Positions 1 through 7,362 are shown, counted from the first letter of the stretch. The stretch is 64,000 nt of DNA from Pelomicrobium methylotrophicum (GCF_008014345.1 NZ_VPFL01000001.1:1-64000); one strand, 5' to 3'. The notes: generated from the letters alone by a model not told the origin. A program made the numbers and translations.

Positions 1-24
1 TGATGAACGGCATGACCTTCAAGG

Positions 25-1422
25 ATGGAATCCCGGCACCCGACAGCCCATCAGATGAGCAGCGGTTGGCCGCCTGATCAACCCATGCACATAGCATCGC
101 ATACACCAGATTTGACTTTAGCCCCGTCGGCAAGCGCCCACGCCTTTGGCATCAACGACCTCATCGGCATCGGTGTACAGGCGGGAGGGGAAGTCCTCCG
201 TGCCGCGGGGAGCAAGGCCGTGGACGCCGTCAAGGACTCCATGCGCGATCCGGAGGCCGAGGCGCGGGAGAAAGCCGAGCGGGAGCGCAAGCTCGCCGAG
301 CAGATGCAAAAGCAGATCGACGAGATCGAGAAAATGCCGAACCTGCGCCCGATCGACCGCGAGCGGCTTGTGCTGAAGCTCAAGCAGACCTGGCGGGCTT
401 CGAAGGAAATGCAGGCGCTGGTCGAGCGCGCCGAAGCGCAACAGAAGGCCGAGCGGGACAAGGTGCTCACCCTGGGCGGTATCGCCGGGGCGGTCGGCCG
501 GGCTGCGCTGAGCACGCCGGGCATGGCGGTCGCCCAGGCCGATTTGATGGTGAAGAATCCGCTATGGCGCGCCCAACAGAGGTTGAACAACGAGGCGGTC
601 TTCCGGCAGGCGGATGCCCAGGTCGCGGCGGGCATTCCGCAGGCCAGGGCCAGACTCGCGCTGGCTCAGGCCGATGTTTTGCAGAAGACCGGCATCCAGC
701 AGGCCGGAACCGAGGTCGTCGTGAAGGCGGCCGAAGGGGTGGCGCGCCAGGGCGTGCGGAAGGAAGACACGGAGAGGGTGGCGGATGCCGCCGGCCAGGT
801 CTCCGCGGAAGCCCGGGACGCCGCTTCCGCGACAGCGCAGGAAACAGGCGCAGTGCCGGGCGCAACACAGCATGAGGCGGCTTCAGATCAGCCAGCGCAG
901 GCACCTGAGGATGCCTTCTCGCCGGACCTGGGCAGGAAGCTTTACGTGGAATTCGTCGGCAGCCCGAAGGAAACCCAAAGGCTGCGCGAGCTGCTTGCCG
1001 GGCGCGGCCACACCATCGTGGCCGGAAAGGAAGAAGCCGATGTTATCTATCTCATCGAAGGGGAATACACAATACCGGAAACGAAGCAGTATGGGGGCGT
1101 GACGGTTGGTGTTGGTGAGTTGCTGGAGAACCCCGCCAAGACGATCACCCCGCCGGAGAATAAACTGATGGGCAGCATCGGCGCGGGCATCTCGAAGTTT
1201 TTCCTGGCGGCTGCGGCGGCGCAAGGCCAGCCGGTTCCTGCGGATGCGATGCCGAAGGAGGGGGTGTTCCCGCAGGAGGTGCTGCTGGTGATTGCCAGGC
1301 AACCAAAAGACGGCAAGGAGACACGCGCATCGGTCGTTGAAAAGGCAGAGAGCGCCACCATCGAGGCGGTCAAGCTGTCGAAAGGCGCAAAAGAGGATCT
1401 CTATAAAGCTCTTGGCATCTAG
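25..1422 (+). CDS. ICE-borne hypothetical protein, two-domain
   Basis: I do not recognise this 465-aa protein by name. Residues about 75-145 are charged and coiled-coil-like (runs of Glu, Lys, Arg, Ala). Residues about 155-195 contain a Gly/Ala-rich hydrophobic stretch, followed by Ala/Gln-rich helices. The C-terminal 160 residues form a distinct alpha/beta domain starting at GRKLYVEF. That domain resembles in spacing and motifs (KxYVxF, ADVIYLIEGE, VGELLEN) the secreted protein at 15567-16349. No signal peptide is evident. The start is uncertain: ATG at 25, 55 or 85 are all possible and none has a strong ribosome site. It lies upstream of, and on the same strand as, the next ICE genes. Confidence 0.55.
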   Translation: MESRHPTAHQMSSGWPPDQPMHIASHTPDLTLAPSASAHAFGINDLIGIGVQAGGEVLRAAGSKAVDAVKDSMRDPEAEAREKAERERKLAEQMQKQIDEIEKMPNLRPIDRERLVLKLKQTWRASKEMQALVERAEAQQKAERDKVLTLGGIAGAVGRAALSTPGMAVAQADLMVKNPLWRAQQRLNNEAVFRQADAQVAAGIPQARARLALAQADVLQKTGIQQAGTEVVVKAAEGVARQGVRKEDTERVADAAGQVSAEARDAASATAQETGAVPGATQHEAASDQPAQAPEDAFSPDLGRKLYVEFVGSPKETQRLRELLAGRGHTIVAGKEEADVIYLIEGEYTIPETKQYGGVTVGVGELLENPAKTITPPENKLMGSIGAGISKFFLAAAAAQGQPVPADAMPKEGVFPQEVLLVIARQPKDGKETRASVVEKAESATIEAVKLSKGAKEDLYKALGI

Positions 1423-1507
1423 GTGTTGTCGTGATAGACGGTATTGCTGCGCCCGTGGTAATGGTCGATAACGGCCAACCACGAGTCTGCCCATAAGGGG
1501 CCATCTC

Positions 1508-2368
1508 ATGGATACTCTGTCGGTCACTACAGCGCAGAACGACGATGGCACCTTCATGACCCGCTGGAAATGGCGGCAGCAACATGCACGACAGCCAGGC
1601 AAGGGAGGTGTCGTTCGCGTCTCGCTTCCGAATAACGGCTGGGCGCAGGATAAACCCATCCTTGCTGAGCTGGCTGCCATCCATCGACTGCTCGAAGTCG
1701 AGCGGGTGCACGGGGAGGGACGCTTGGGCAATAACATCCGGATTCAAACGACGTTTGGCGCAATCCGGAAAGCCCTTTTGAAGGGCGCGCTCAAGGAAAA
1801 CGGGCGCGGCGACACGGATAAGACGCACGTCGCGCTATTTTCCAAGTTCCTGGCGACCAAATATTTCGAAGCCGAGATAGAGGTTCTACGCCCTGACAAG
1901 TGGCGCGACGAAGAACCGAAACTGCGCCTGGACTGCGATCTGGTTGTTACCGGGGTACCGACGGTAACGGTAGACAGTATCGTCGGCCCGCTGGTCGTGA
2001 GCAGACACGCCTTGAACCGTGTGGTAGGGCGCTGCATTTGCCGCGACGAGCTGCAGGCGCAAGGCAAGACGGAGAATGATCTCAAGCATCTTCCCGACCG
2101 CAGATGGACATCGGCATGGCAGCATCTCGAAAGGGTGTTGCCAAACACCGTCAGGGGCCATGTGGTCGAATCCGAGCACCGCCGGGTGCTCAGAAAGTAC
2201 GGCAAAAATCCCATCTACCTCTGGCATCAGGATTCTGGCCTGGTGTATGTCGTCGCGCGAGAGTCCTACGGTCTAGAGCTGGTCACGGCTATTCACGACG
2301 AGTATTGGGTTGCCAAGAACATACCTACACAAATCGGCCAGCGTCTCAAATACGGGGTGGCGGCATGA
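1508..2368 (+). CDS. hypothetical protein of the ICE
   Basis: This 286-aa soluble protein has no family I can name. It has no signal peptide or membrane segment and shows mixed alpha/beta composition, with a block around residues 155-185 (VVTGVPTVTVDSIVGPLVVSRHA) that could be a structured core. Its stop codon overlaps the ATG of the next gene (ATGA at 2365-2368), so the two are very likely translationally coupled. Function is unknown. The coupling to a NERD-domain membrane protein is the only contextual clue. Confidence 0.6.
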   Translation: MDTLSVTTAQNDDGTFMTRWKWRQQHARQPGKGGVVRVSLPNNGWAQDKPILAELAAIHRLLEVERVHGEGRLGNNIRIQTTFGAIRKALLKGALKENGRGDTDKTHVALFSKFLATKYFEAEIEVLRPDKWRDEEPKLRLDCDLVVTGVPTVTVDSIVGPLVVSRHALNRVVGRCICRDELQAQGKTENDLKHLPDRRWTSAWQHLERVLPNTVRGHVVESEHRRVLRKYGKNPIYLWHQDSGLVYVVARESYGLELVTAIHDEYWVAKNIPTQIGQRLKYGVAA

Positions 2369-3228
2369 TCGCCATCTCCGTCCTATTCGCGCTCGCTGGC
2401 CTGTTCGCCGTCGGCGCCGTCATCGCCCAAGAGTACGAGCGCAAGCGCAAACCAATCGAACGCGGACAGGTGCCGCCTCGATTGGAACCGGGGCGCTTAC
2501 CCAGCGTCGTAGAGCTTTCGAACCACGGCGCACACCTGCTTGCAGAAGTGGACCGCAAGCGGCAAGCCTCCGAGGAAGCGATCCGCAAACACAAAGCCAT
2601 TCTGGAAGAGTTGACGGTCGAGGAAGCCAAGATCAGGTCTGGAATCGAAGGGGAGTCCAGATTGGATGATTTTCTTCGCAGATGCTTCGACGACGGATGG
2701 ACGATCATTGCCGGCTACCGTGCCCATGAGGGCGAGATCGATCGCATCCTGGTGGGGCCGAATGGCGTGTTTGCCTTCGAGGTAAAGAACCTGGGCGGGA
2801 TCATCCACTGCGATGGCGATCGTTGGTGGCGTGACAAGACGGATCGATACGGCAATGTGGTGGAGCGGGACATTCCGATTGCGGACAACGGCGGAAGAAG
2901 CCCGTCACGCCAGCTTAACGATGCGGCGGATGCCCTGCAACGGCTGCTCAGGAAAAACGGGTACGATGTTGCGGTAGTGCGGGTGATCGTTTTCGCTCAC
3001 CCGGGTGCCACTTTCGGCAACATCAAGGATCTGTCGGTAGATTTCCTGACCCACGCTCCAGGAATGGATGTCGAGAAAGTGCTTTCGCGTGGCACGCCAC
3101 TGTCCCATGATCGGGCGCGGCGGATCGCAACGACCATTCGGCGCCACCACGAATGGTTTGGACGCAAGGAGCGGCAGTCTTCGGGTGGAAACCAGGCTCT
3201 CAGCCAAGCTTTCTCGCCATCTCTCTGA
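2365..3228 (+). CDS. membrane-anchored NERD (nuclease-related) domain protein
   Basis: The ATG at 2365 opens a 287-aa protein with one N-terminal membrane segment (IAISVLFALAGLFAVGAVIA) and a charged linker. A NERD domain covers roughly residues 90-200. It shows the expected GxxGExxLDDFL opening, the EIDRILVGPNGVFAFEVKN core (Asp and Glu-x-Lys of the restriction-endonuclease-like fold) and the following G-I-I strand. NERD domains are predicted nucleases found in DNA processing and in mobile-element or defence contexts. It overlaps the preceding gene by four bases and is the last plus-strand gene before the convergent repressor. The exact role in the ICE is unknown. Confidence 0.75.
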   Translation: MIAISVLFALAGLFAVGAVIAQEYERKRKPIERGQVPPRLEPGRLPSVVELSNHGAHLLAEVDRKRQASEEAIRKHKAILEELTVEEAKIRSGIEGESRLDDFLRRCFDDGWTIIAGYRAHEGEIDRILVGPNGVFAFEVKNLGGIIHCDGDRWWRDKTDRYGNVVERDIPIADNGGRSPSRQLNDAADALQRLLRKNGYDVAVVRVIVFAHPGATFGNIKDLSVDFLTHAPGMDVEKVLSRGTPLSHDRARRIATTIRRHHEWFGRKERQSSGGNQALSQAFSPSL

Positions 3229-3255
3229 CCGCCGAAGCGCTTCATGCGCCGTAGG

Positions 3256-3288
3256 AATCTCCGGCCTTCAGGCCGGGGAGGATGTCAA
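3256..3288 (+). repeat. orphan IS200/IS605-like terminal hairpin
   Basis: A perfect CCGGCC-TTCA-GGCCGG hairpin is followed by GGGAGGATGTCAA. This resembles the right-end / omega-RNA hairpin of IS200/IS605-group elements, and the tnpB element at 24.6 kb carries a near-identical CTCCGGCC..GGCCGGGG stem. No tnpB remains nearby. It sits between the convergent NERD and repressor genes, where it could also act as a terminator. Confidence 0.5.
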
Positions 3289-3322
3289 GAGATCCTCCAG
3301 GTCGGCTACTCGTTTCGCCTGC

Positions 3323-3985
3323 TCATCCATCCACCCACTTCCCGATCACGACCCCCACGATGGTCGCATTGCCGTCGATCTCGATCAGCTTCGGACCCGG
3401 CCAGTCCGGGTTGAGCGCCCGCAGGAAGCGGCGGCTGCCCTCCAGGACGAGCTGTTTGAAGGTCGCTTCCTGTTCGTCGTCGAGGCGCACCACCACATGG
3501 CTGCCGTGTGAGGGCGCCACGTCGGGGTCGACGAAGATGATGTCACCGTCCTGGTACTTGGGTTCCATGGAAATTCCGCGCACCCTGAGCGCGAAGGTGC
3601 GCGGACCGCATCTTTTGGGACAGGGCAGCCAGTCCTCGGCGTCCCCTGGGGGGAGGTGATCGACAATCCCGCCCCAGTCCCCGGCCTGCACCCATGAAAT
3701 GAGAGGGATGCGCCTGCGGATGTCAGGCCCGGGCTCGACGTTCGGGTCGGCGGACAGCATGCCGCCCTCGCCGGTGAGCAGCCAGTTGAGATTGACCCCT
3801 GTTTTTCCGATGGCTGCCAAAAAGAGCCCTCCCGGCACATTGATTCCGTTTTCGTATTTTCTCAACACACCAATGTTCACGCCGAGGCGTTTCGCGAGTT
3901 CGGCCTGGGTCAGGTCGAGGTGATTTCTCCACTCCTTCAGTCGCCGGGCTATGGGAGGCAAAGTAGAAAAAGGACGTTTAGGCAT
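3323..3985 (-). CDS. SetR/CI-type repressor, HTH plus S24 peptidase
   Basis: An N-terminal Cro/CI helix-turn-helix (LTQAELAKRLGVNIGVLRKY) precedes a LexA-like S24 domain. The domain shows the Ala-Gly cleavage site (WVQAGDWG), the catalytic serine in GISMEPKYQDGD and the lysine in ATFKQL. Proteins of this build repress ICE or prophage activation and self-cleave when RecA is activated by DNA damage. SetR of SXT/R391 is the closest functional analogue. It is divergent from the FlhD/FlhC-like pair, exactly as expected of an ICE induction switch. I chose ATG 3985 (MPKRPFS); an in-frame ATG at 4009 would add eight residues but would overlap promoter elements. Confidence 0.85.
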   Translation of the reverse strand: MPKRPFSTLPPIARRLKEWRNHLDLTQAELAKRLGVNIGVLRKYENGINVPGGLFLAAIGKTGVNLNWLLTGEGGMLSADPNVEPGPDIRRRIPLISWVQAGDWGGIVDHLPPGDAEDWLPCPKRCGPRTFALRVRGISMEPKYQDGDIIFVDPDVAPSHGSHVVVRLDDEQEATFKQLVLEGSRRFLRALNPDWPGPKLIEIDGNATIVGVVIGKWVDG

Positions 3986-3996
3986 TCTTTTTATAT

Positions 3997-4024
3997 TGAC
4001 ATGATGCACATACGGTATATAATC
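3997..4024 (+). promoter_or_regulatory. sigma-70 promoter of the flhD/flhC-like-cas12m operon
   Basis: A perfect TTGACA (3997-4002) and a perfect TATAAT (4019-4024) are separated by 16 bp, giving a predicted start near 4031. The element lies in the short gap between the repressor start and the activator gene, so repressor binding here would control both directions. No operator dyad is clear enough to call. Confidence 0.8.
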
Positions 4025-4051
4025 GGAGGATAGAAGACGTCAAAAAGAGCC

Positions 4052-4333
4052 ATGGATGACATCATTTCGATAAACCGCCAATTTCTCATTATGGCGAGGG
4101 AAGTTGCAAACTCAAAATCGGGGGAGATCGTCACAGGCCTCCCGAAGCCGGTGCTGGACAGGCTGGCCGGCCTGACCATCGATCAGATTGAGGCCCTGGC
4201 CCGCGTCGGAGTGTCTCTGATGACCGTCAGGCTGACGGTGGCTGACATCGACCAGCTCCTCAGACTAAAGGATTCAGGCCGCTCCGCGTACATGCTGTCC
4301 GTCCTTGCTCATGGGGGGCGGCAGGGGGGGTAA
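4052..4333 (+). CDS. FlhD-like transcriptional activator subunit (SetD/AcaD-type)
   Basis: This 93-aa helical protein resembles FlhD in length and pattern: an N-terminal DIISINRQFLIMAREV helix like the FlhD INLSYLLLAQRL helix, then LAGLTIDQIEALARVG matching the FlhD LAALTLPQMVKLAE segment. FlhD/FlhC-type pairs in SXT/R391 (SetCD) and IncA/C plasmids (AcaCD) switch on conjugation genes. Its stop codon abuts the ATG of the FlhC-like gene. The promoter at 3997-4024 lies directly upstream. It is likely the small partner of a heteromeric activator. Confidence 0.75.
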   Translation: MDDIISINRQFLIMAREVANSKSGEIVTGLPKPVLDRLAGLTIDQIEALARVGVSLMTVRLTVADIDQLLRLKDSGRSAYMLSVLAHGGRQGG

Positions 4334-4804
4334 ATGGTCGGCCTCGCAGAACTGGGCAAGCTGCAGCTTGCCCATGATCTGATTCACGCGGGTTTGAGGC
4401 TTTCCATCGTGCGTGCCCTTACCGGGGTGGGTACGAGAACACTACGGAAGTGGTGGAAGGAAATCCACCACGGAAAAAGGCCCCCGAACGGCAAGCTTCC
4501 AGAGACAGTGTTGTCATTTATAACTGATCACGAGACGGCTGCCGTGGTATCTGCTTACGCCACATTCCATATTCGCGGCTACAACGATCTCTCAGCCGCG
4601 AGCTTGATGGCCGCATGGCGTGAGTTCCAGCGGATTTGTGCGCCGATCGACATCAATGTGGCCTATTTTGCCGTCAGGGACATCAGGGCGCGAATCGTGG
4701 TACTGGCAGACTGCAATACATGCCGCGCAAGATTCATCTATGACGTGGGCAGCAGGCACACTGACCGCTGCCCATTTTGCGACACACGAGTCATTGCCGA
4801 CTGA
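4334..4804 (+). CDS. FlhC-like transcriptional activator subunit (SetC/AcaC-type)
   Basis: The first 45 residues follow FlhC closely: QLAHDLIHAGLRLSIVRALTGV then LRKWWKEIHHGKRPPNGKLP, parallel to the FlhC QLAMELI..LRGSPPPKGMLP block. The C-terminus has the FlhC-type zinc site, CNTC...CPFC. With the upstream FlhD-like protein it should form the ICE master activator. The ATG directly follows the upstream stop, with a G-rich ribosome site inside the upstream gene. Only 23 bp separate its stop from the cas12m ATG, so the effector is probably transcribed with the activators. Confidence 0.8.
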   Translation: MVGLAELGKLQLAHDLIHAGLRLSIVRALTGVGTRTLRKWWKEIHHGKRPPNGKLPETVLSFITDHETAAVVSAYATFHIRGYNDLSAASLMAAWREFQRICAPIDINVAYFAVRDIRARIVVLADCNTCRARFIYDVGSRHTDRCPFCDTRVIAD

Positions 4805-4842
4805 AGTCGCATCCTTGCGGAGAGTCTATGAAAAATATCGCG
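4796..4842 (+). repeat. dispersed palindromic leader, copy A, at the cas12m start
   Basis: The motif GACTGAAGTCGC is followed by ATCCTTGCGGAGAGTCTATG, where the last ATG is the cas12m start codon and GGAG its ribosome site. Copies with the same layout occur at 15529-15575 (plus) and 17285-17334 (minus). This copy lacks about four bases after the palindrome. The motif resembles terminal palindromes of IS200/IS605-group elements, which is an inference. Confidence 0.6.
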
Positions 4843-6633
4843 GTCCAGACCAACAAAGCAGCGACAGAGAGCGCCGTCACCGTCTTTCGCTACGGCCTGC
4901 TCGCCCCGATCAACTGGGGGCGGGACGTTGAAGATGAGCTCTACAGGATGAACGCCTTGTGGAACAAGCTCGTCGAGATCGAACGCGCCAATCGCGAGCG
5001 CTATCGGGAGATCATTTCCACCTCGCCCGCATTGTCAGAGGTGTCCGAACGCATCGAGGCCCTGCATCGGGAACGGGAGGATCTCATCGCGGAGCGAAAG
5101 CGCCGCCGCGCTTCGGCCAGGTCAAAGTCAAAAGCGGACACCGCGGACCTGGATGAGCGCATTAAGGCGATCAAGGCTGAACTTGCCCCTCTCTATGAGC
5201 AGCGCAAGAGCCTGGCCGCAGAAGCACGCGAGCAGCAGAAGCCGCTGCTCGACGCGCTCGAGGCCGAGCGGCGCGAGGCCGTCAAGGCGGCGCGCCAGTC
5301 GTCAGGCTGCTTCTGGCCGAACTATAACGCGGTCATTGCCTCATACGAGATCGCCCGTAAAAGGGCAATGAAGACCGGTGCAGATCTGCGATTCCGGCGG
5401 TTCTCCAGGGAGGGGCGCCTGGTCAACCAGATCCAGGGCGGCATGTCCGTGGAGGACTTGTTTTCCTGCCGGCATTCCCAGGTCGGCATCCGGCTCGGCG
5501 GGCAGAGCCGCGGACGCCAGACCGGCACGCTGTACGTGACCGCTTATACGGGGCGCGACGAGAGCGGCCGCCGGATCCGCCGCAACGTTGAGTTCCCCAT
5601 CATCCTGCACAGGCCGTTTCCAAAGGATGCGGTGATCAAGGAGGTGGCGGTAAACATCCGCCGCCGATCGCCCAGCGTGGTCAGCGGTCAAACCGAAACG
5701 GACGACGGGCGGATCATCGAATACGGCGAGGCGGAGTACAGCGTGGCGTTCACCTGCCAAACCCCCGCGCCGGAGAAAAGCGCGGGTTCGTCGGCGGCTG
5801 GCATCAATATCGGCTGGAAGCGCGTGTCCGGCGGCCTGAGGGTCGCCACCGCAGCGTTCCATGACGGAACGTTCGAGCACCTGATCCTGCCTGATGAATG
5901 GGTCAAGAAATACGAACGTGTCCAGGCGCTCAGGAGCGGCATCGACGATGCGGACAACGAAATGCACGCTGCGCTGCGCCAAGCTCTCCAGGGAATGCCA
6001 CTCTGGGAGCGGGACGGCCCGATGGTTGAGGGGCTGTCCGACTCAGACCACCGGCTGCTCTCCGCGATCAAGCGCGCGCCCAGAGCGCCCGGACGCGCCA
6101 TGGACGCGCTTGCATGGCGGCTCAAGGAAACGCCCAACATGCCGTTCGTGGCCGATCTCGGAGCGACGATTGAGGCATGGCGCAAGGCCAGAAAGCGCAT
6201 GATACTGGAGATGGACAACTTGCGCGGGAAGCTGCTTGCCCGGCGCAAGGACCTCTATCGGACCTTTGCGGCGCGGATTGCGGCGTACGCCGGCGCCATC
6301 GCCATAGACGACACCGATTACAGACAGGCAGCATTGGTAGAGCGCACGGACGGCGAAGATCTAGAGCTTCACGAGCAAGCGCGCAGACAGCGTGTGATGG
6401 CGGCTCCTTACGAGCTGCGGCTCGCCATCGAGCAGGCTGCAGCGAAGCGCGGCGGCTACGTCGAGCGTCACAGAGGCAGCGTCAATCACTGCCGCGCCTG
6501 CAGGTCGAGGAACGTGAGCGGAGACATCGCGCGGCACTGCCACGCATGCGGCGCCGTCTTCGATGTGGACGAGAATGCTGCGCTCAACCTGCTCCATACC
6601 CTGATCGCCGGTCCGGCGCGAGCGGTGGAGTAA
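4828..6633 (+). CDS. cas12m: Cas12m-like (type V-M / V-U1) CRISPR effector with altered RuvC site
   Basis: This 601-aa protein matches Cas12m in length and layout: N-terminal helical region with a long coiled coil (about 50-155), the block YNAVIASYEIARKRA...LRFRRF, and a C-terminal TnpB-like RuvC/zinc-ribbon half. RuvC motif I reads GINIGW, with Asn327 where active Cas12 proteins have Asp. Motif II reads IAIDDT, with Asp494 where Glu is usual. Motif III, VDENAALNLL, keeps Asp581. Zinc ligands are C555/C558 and C571/C574. Characterised Cas12m proteins bind crRNA-matched DNA and silence it without cutting, and this site suggests the same. The ATG at 4828 has the ribosome site GGAG. It lies 23 bp after the FlhC-like gene and 118 bp before its CRISPR array. 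There is no tnsB/tnsC, so a Cas12k transposon system is unlikely. Confidence 0.87.
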   Translation: MKNIAVQTNKAATESAVTVFRYGLLAPINWGRDVEDELYRMNALWNKLVEIERANRERYREIISTSPALSEVSERIEALHREREDLIAERKRRRASARSKSKADTADLDERIKAIKAELAPLYEQRKSLAAEAREQQKPLLDALEAERREAVKAARQSSGCFWPNYNAVIASYEIARKRAMKTGADLRFRRFSREGRLVNQIQGGMSVEDLFSCRHSQVGIRLGGQSRGRQTGTLYVTAYTGRDESGRRIRRNVEFPIILHRPFPKDAVIKEVAVNIRRRSPSVVSGQTETDDGRIIEYGEAEYSVAFTCQTPAPEKSAGSSAAGINIGWKRVSGGLRVATAAFHDGTFEHLILPDEWVKKYERVQALRSGIDDADNEMHAALRQALQGMPLWERDGPMVEGLSDSDHRLLSAIKRAPRAPGRAMDALAWRLKETPNMPFVADLGATIEAWRKARKRMILEMDNLRGKLLARRKDLYRTFAARIAAYAGAIAIDDTDYRQAALVERTDGEDLELHEQARRQRVMAAPYELRLAIEQAAAKRGGYVERHRGSVNHCRACRSRNVSGDIARHCHACGAVFDVDENAALNLLHTLIAGPARAVE

Positions 6634-6751
6634 TGGTTTGTTGCGGCACCAAAGAAATCAAACACTTGCAATTTGGTATGCGCGTGTTTTCTGCCAGCGC
6701 TCGCAAAGCCTATCAGAAGTATTTGTTATATTGCTTTTGTTTTTGTAAGCT
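6634..6751 (+). promoter_or_regulatory. CRISPR leader region
   Basis: This gap between cas12m and the first repeat is AT-rich compared with its surroundings, especially 6715-6751 (T-rich, with a TATATT box at 6727-6732 that could serve as a -10). A decamer CGCAAAGCCT at 6702-6711 resembles the start of the CRISPR repeat. The polarity (leader, then repeats ending in GAC, then spacers) agrees with array transcription on the plus strand. Confidence 0.55.
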
Positions 6752-7362
6752 ATCACAAAGCCTGCTCCGCGGCTTGGTAGTGGAGACGGAACAACCTTCC
6801 AACCGGGCACAGGGATGCCGGCATCACAAAGCCTGCTCCGCGGCTTGGTAGTGGAGACTCCCTGGCCTTGCCGCTGTGGTGTATGACCAGGACATCACAA
6901 AGCCTGCTCCGCGGCTTGGTAGTGGAGACTGGCCGGAGGCGTGCCGCGCCAGGGTGACGGGGCTGAATCACAAAGCCTGCTCCGCGGCTTGGTAGTGGAG
7001 ACGCCGCGCTCCTCTGTCACTTGCCCTTGCAACTCGCCGATCACAAAGCCTGCTCCGCGGCTTGGTAGTGGAGACCGATCCTCTGCAGGCTGAGCCTGTC
7101 GAGATCGCAGATATCACAAAGCCTGCTCCGCGGCTTGGTAGTGGAGACATGGGGCCTGTGGGTTCCGGGAAGTCTTCGGCGTGATCACAAAGCCTGCTCC
7201 GCGGCTTGGTAGTGGAGACCCAGCAGCAGCATCGCGCGTGCGCGCGCGCACACGCATCACAAAGCCTGCTCCGCGGCTTGGTAGTGGAGACGTCGGCATC
7301 ATGTTCTGGTATAGCGTGAAGCTGACATCACAAAGCCTGCTCCGCGGCTTGGTAGTGGAGAC
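6752..7362 (+). CRISPR. CRISPR array, nine identical 36-bp repeats, eight spacers
   Basis: Repeats start at 6752, 6823, 6894, 6967, 7040, 7113, 7184, 7256 and 7327. All are identical, beginning ATCACAAAGCC and ending GGTAGTGGAGAC. An internal stem pairs AAGCC (repeat nt 7-11) with GGCTT (nt 20-24). Spacers are 35, 35, 37, 37, 37, 35, 36 and 35 bp. The terminal GAC and 36-bp length suit type V repeats. No degenerate last repeat is seen, so the array looks young or actively maintained. There is no cas1, cas2 or cas6 in the window. Several spacers have open frames resembling phage or plasmid proteins. Confidence 0.98.

Noticed and set aside
4828-6633. Reading the effector as Cas12k of a CRISPR-associated transposon
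   Set aside because: Cas12k also lacks RuvC activity, but no tnsB, tnsC or tniQ gene lies nearby, and the sequence blocks fit Cas12m better.
4828-6633. Reading the effector as a plain TnpB of an IS605 element
   Set aside because: It is 601 aa, has a long N-terminal helical domain, lacks the first RuvC Asp, and is followed by a perfect CRISPR array.
7076-7112. Spacer 5 contains GGCTGAGCCTGTCGAGAT, like a common proteobacterial REP-type sequence, suggesting it is not a real spacer
   Set aside because: It sits between two exact repeats with normal spacer length and has an open frame (DPLQAEPVEIAD), so it is kept as a spacer.
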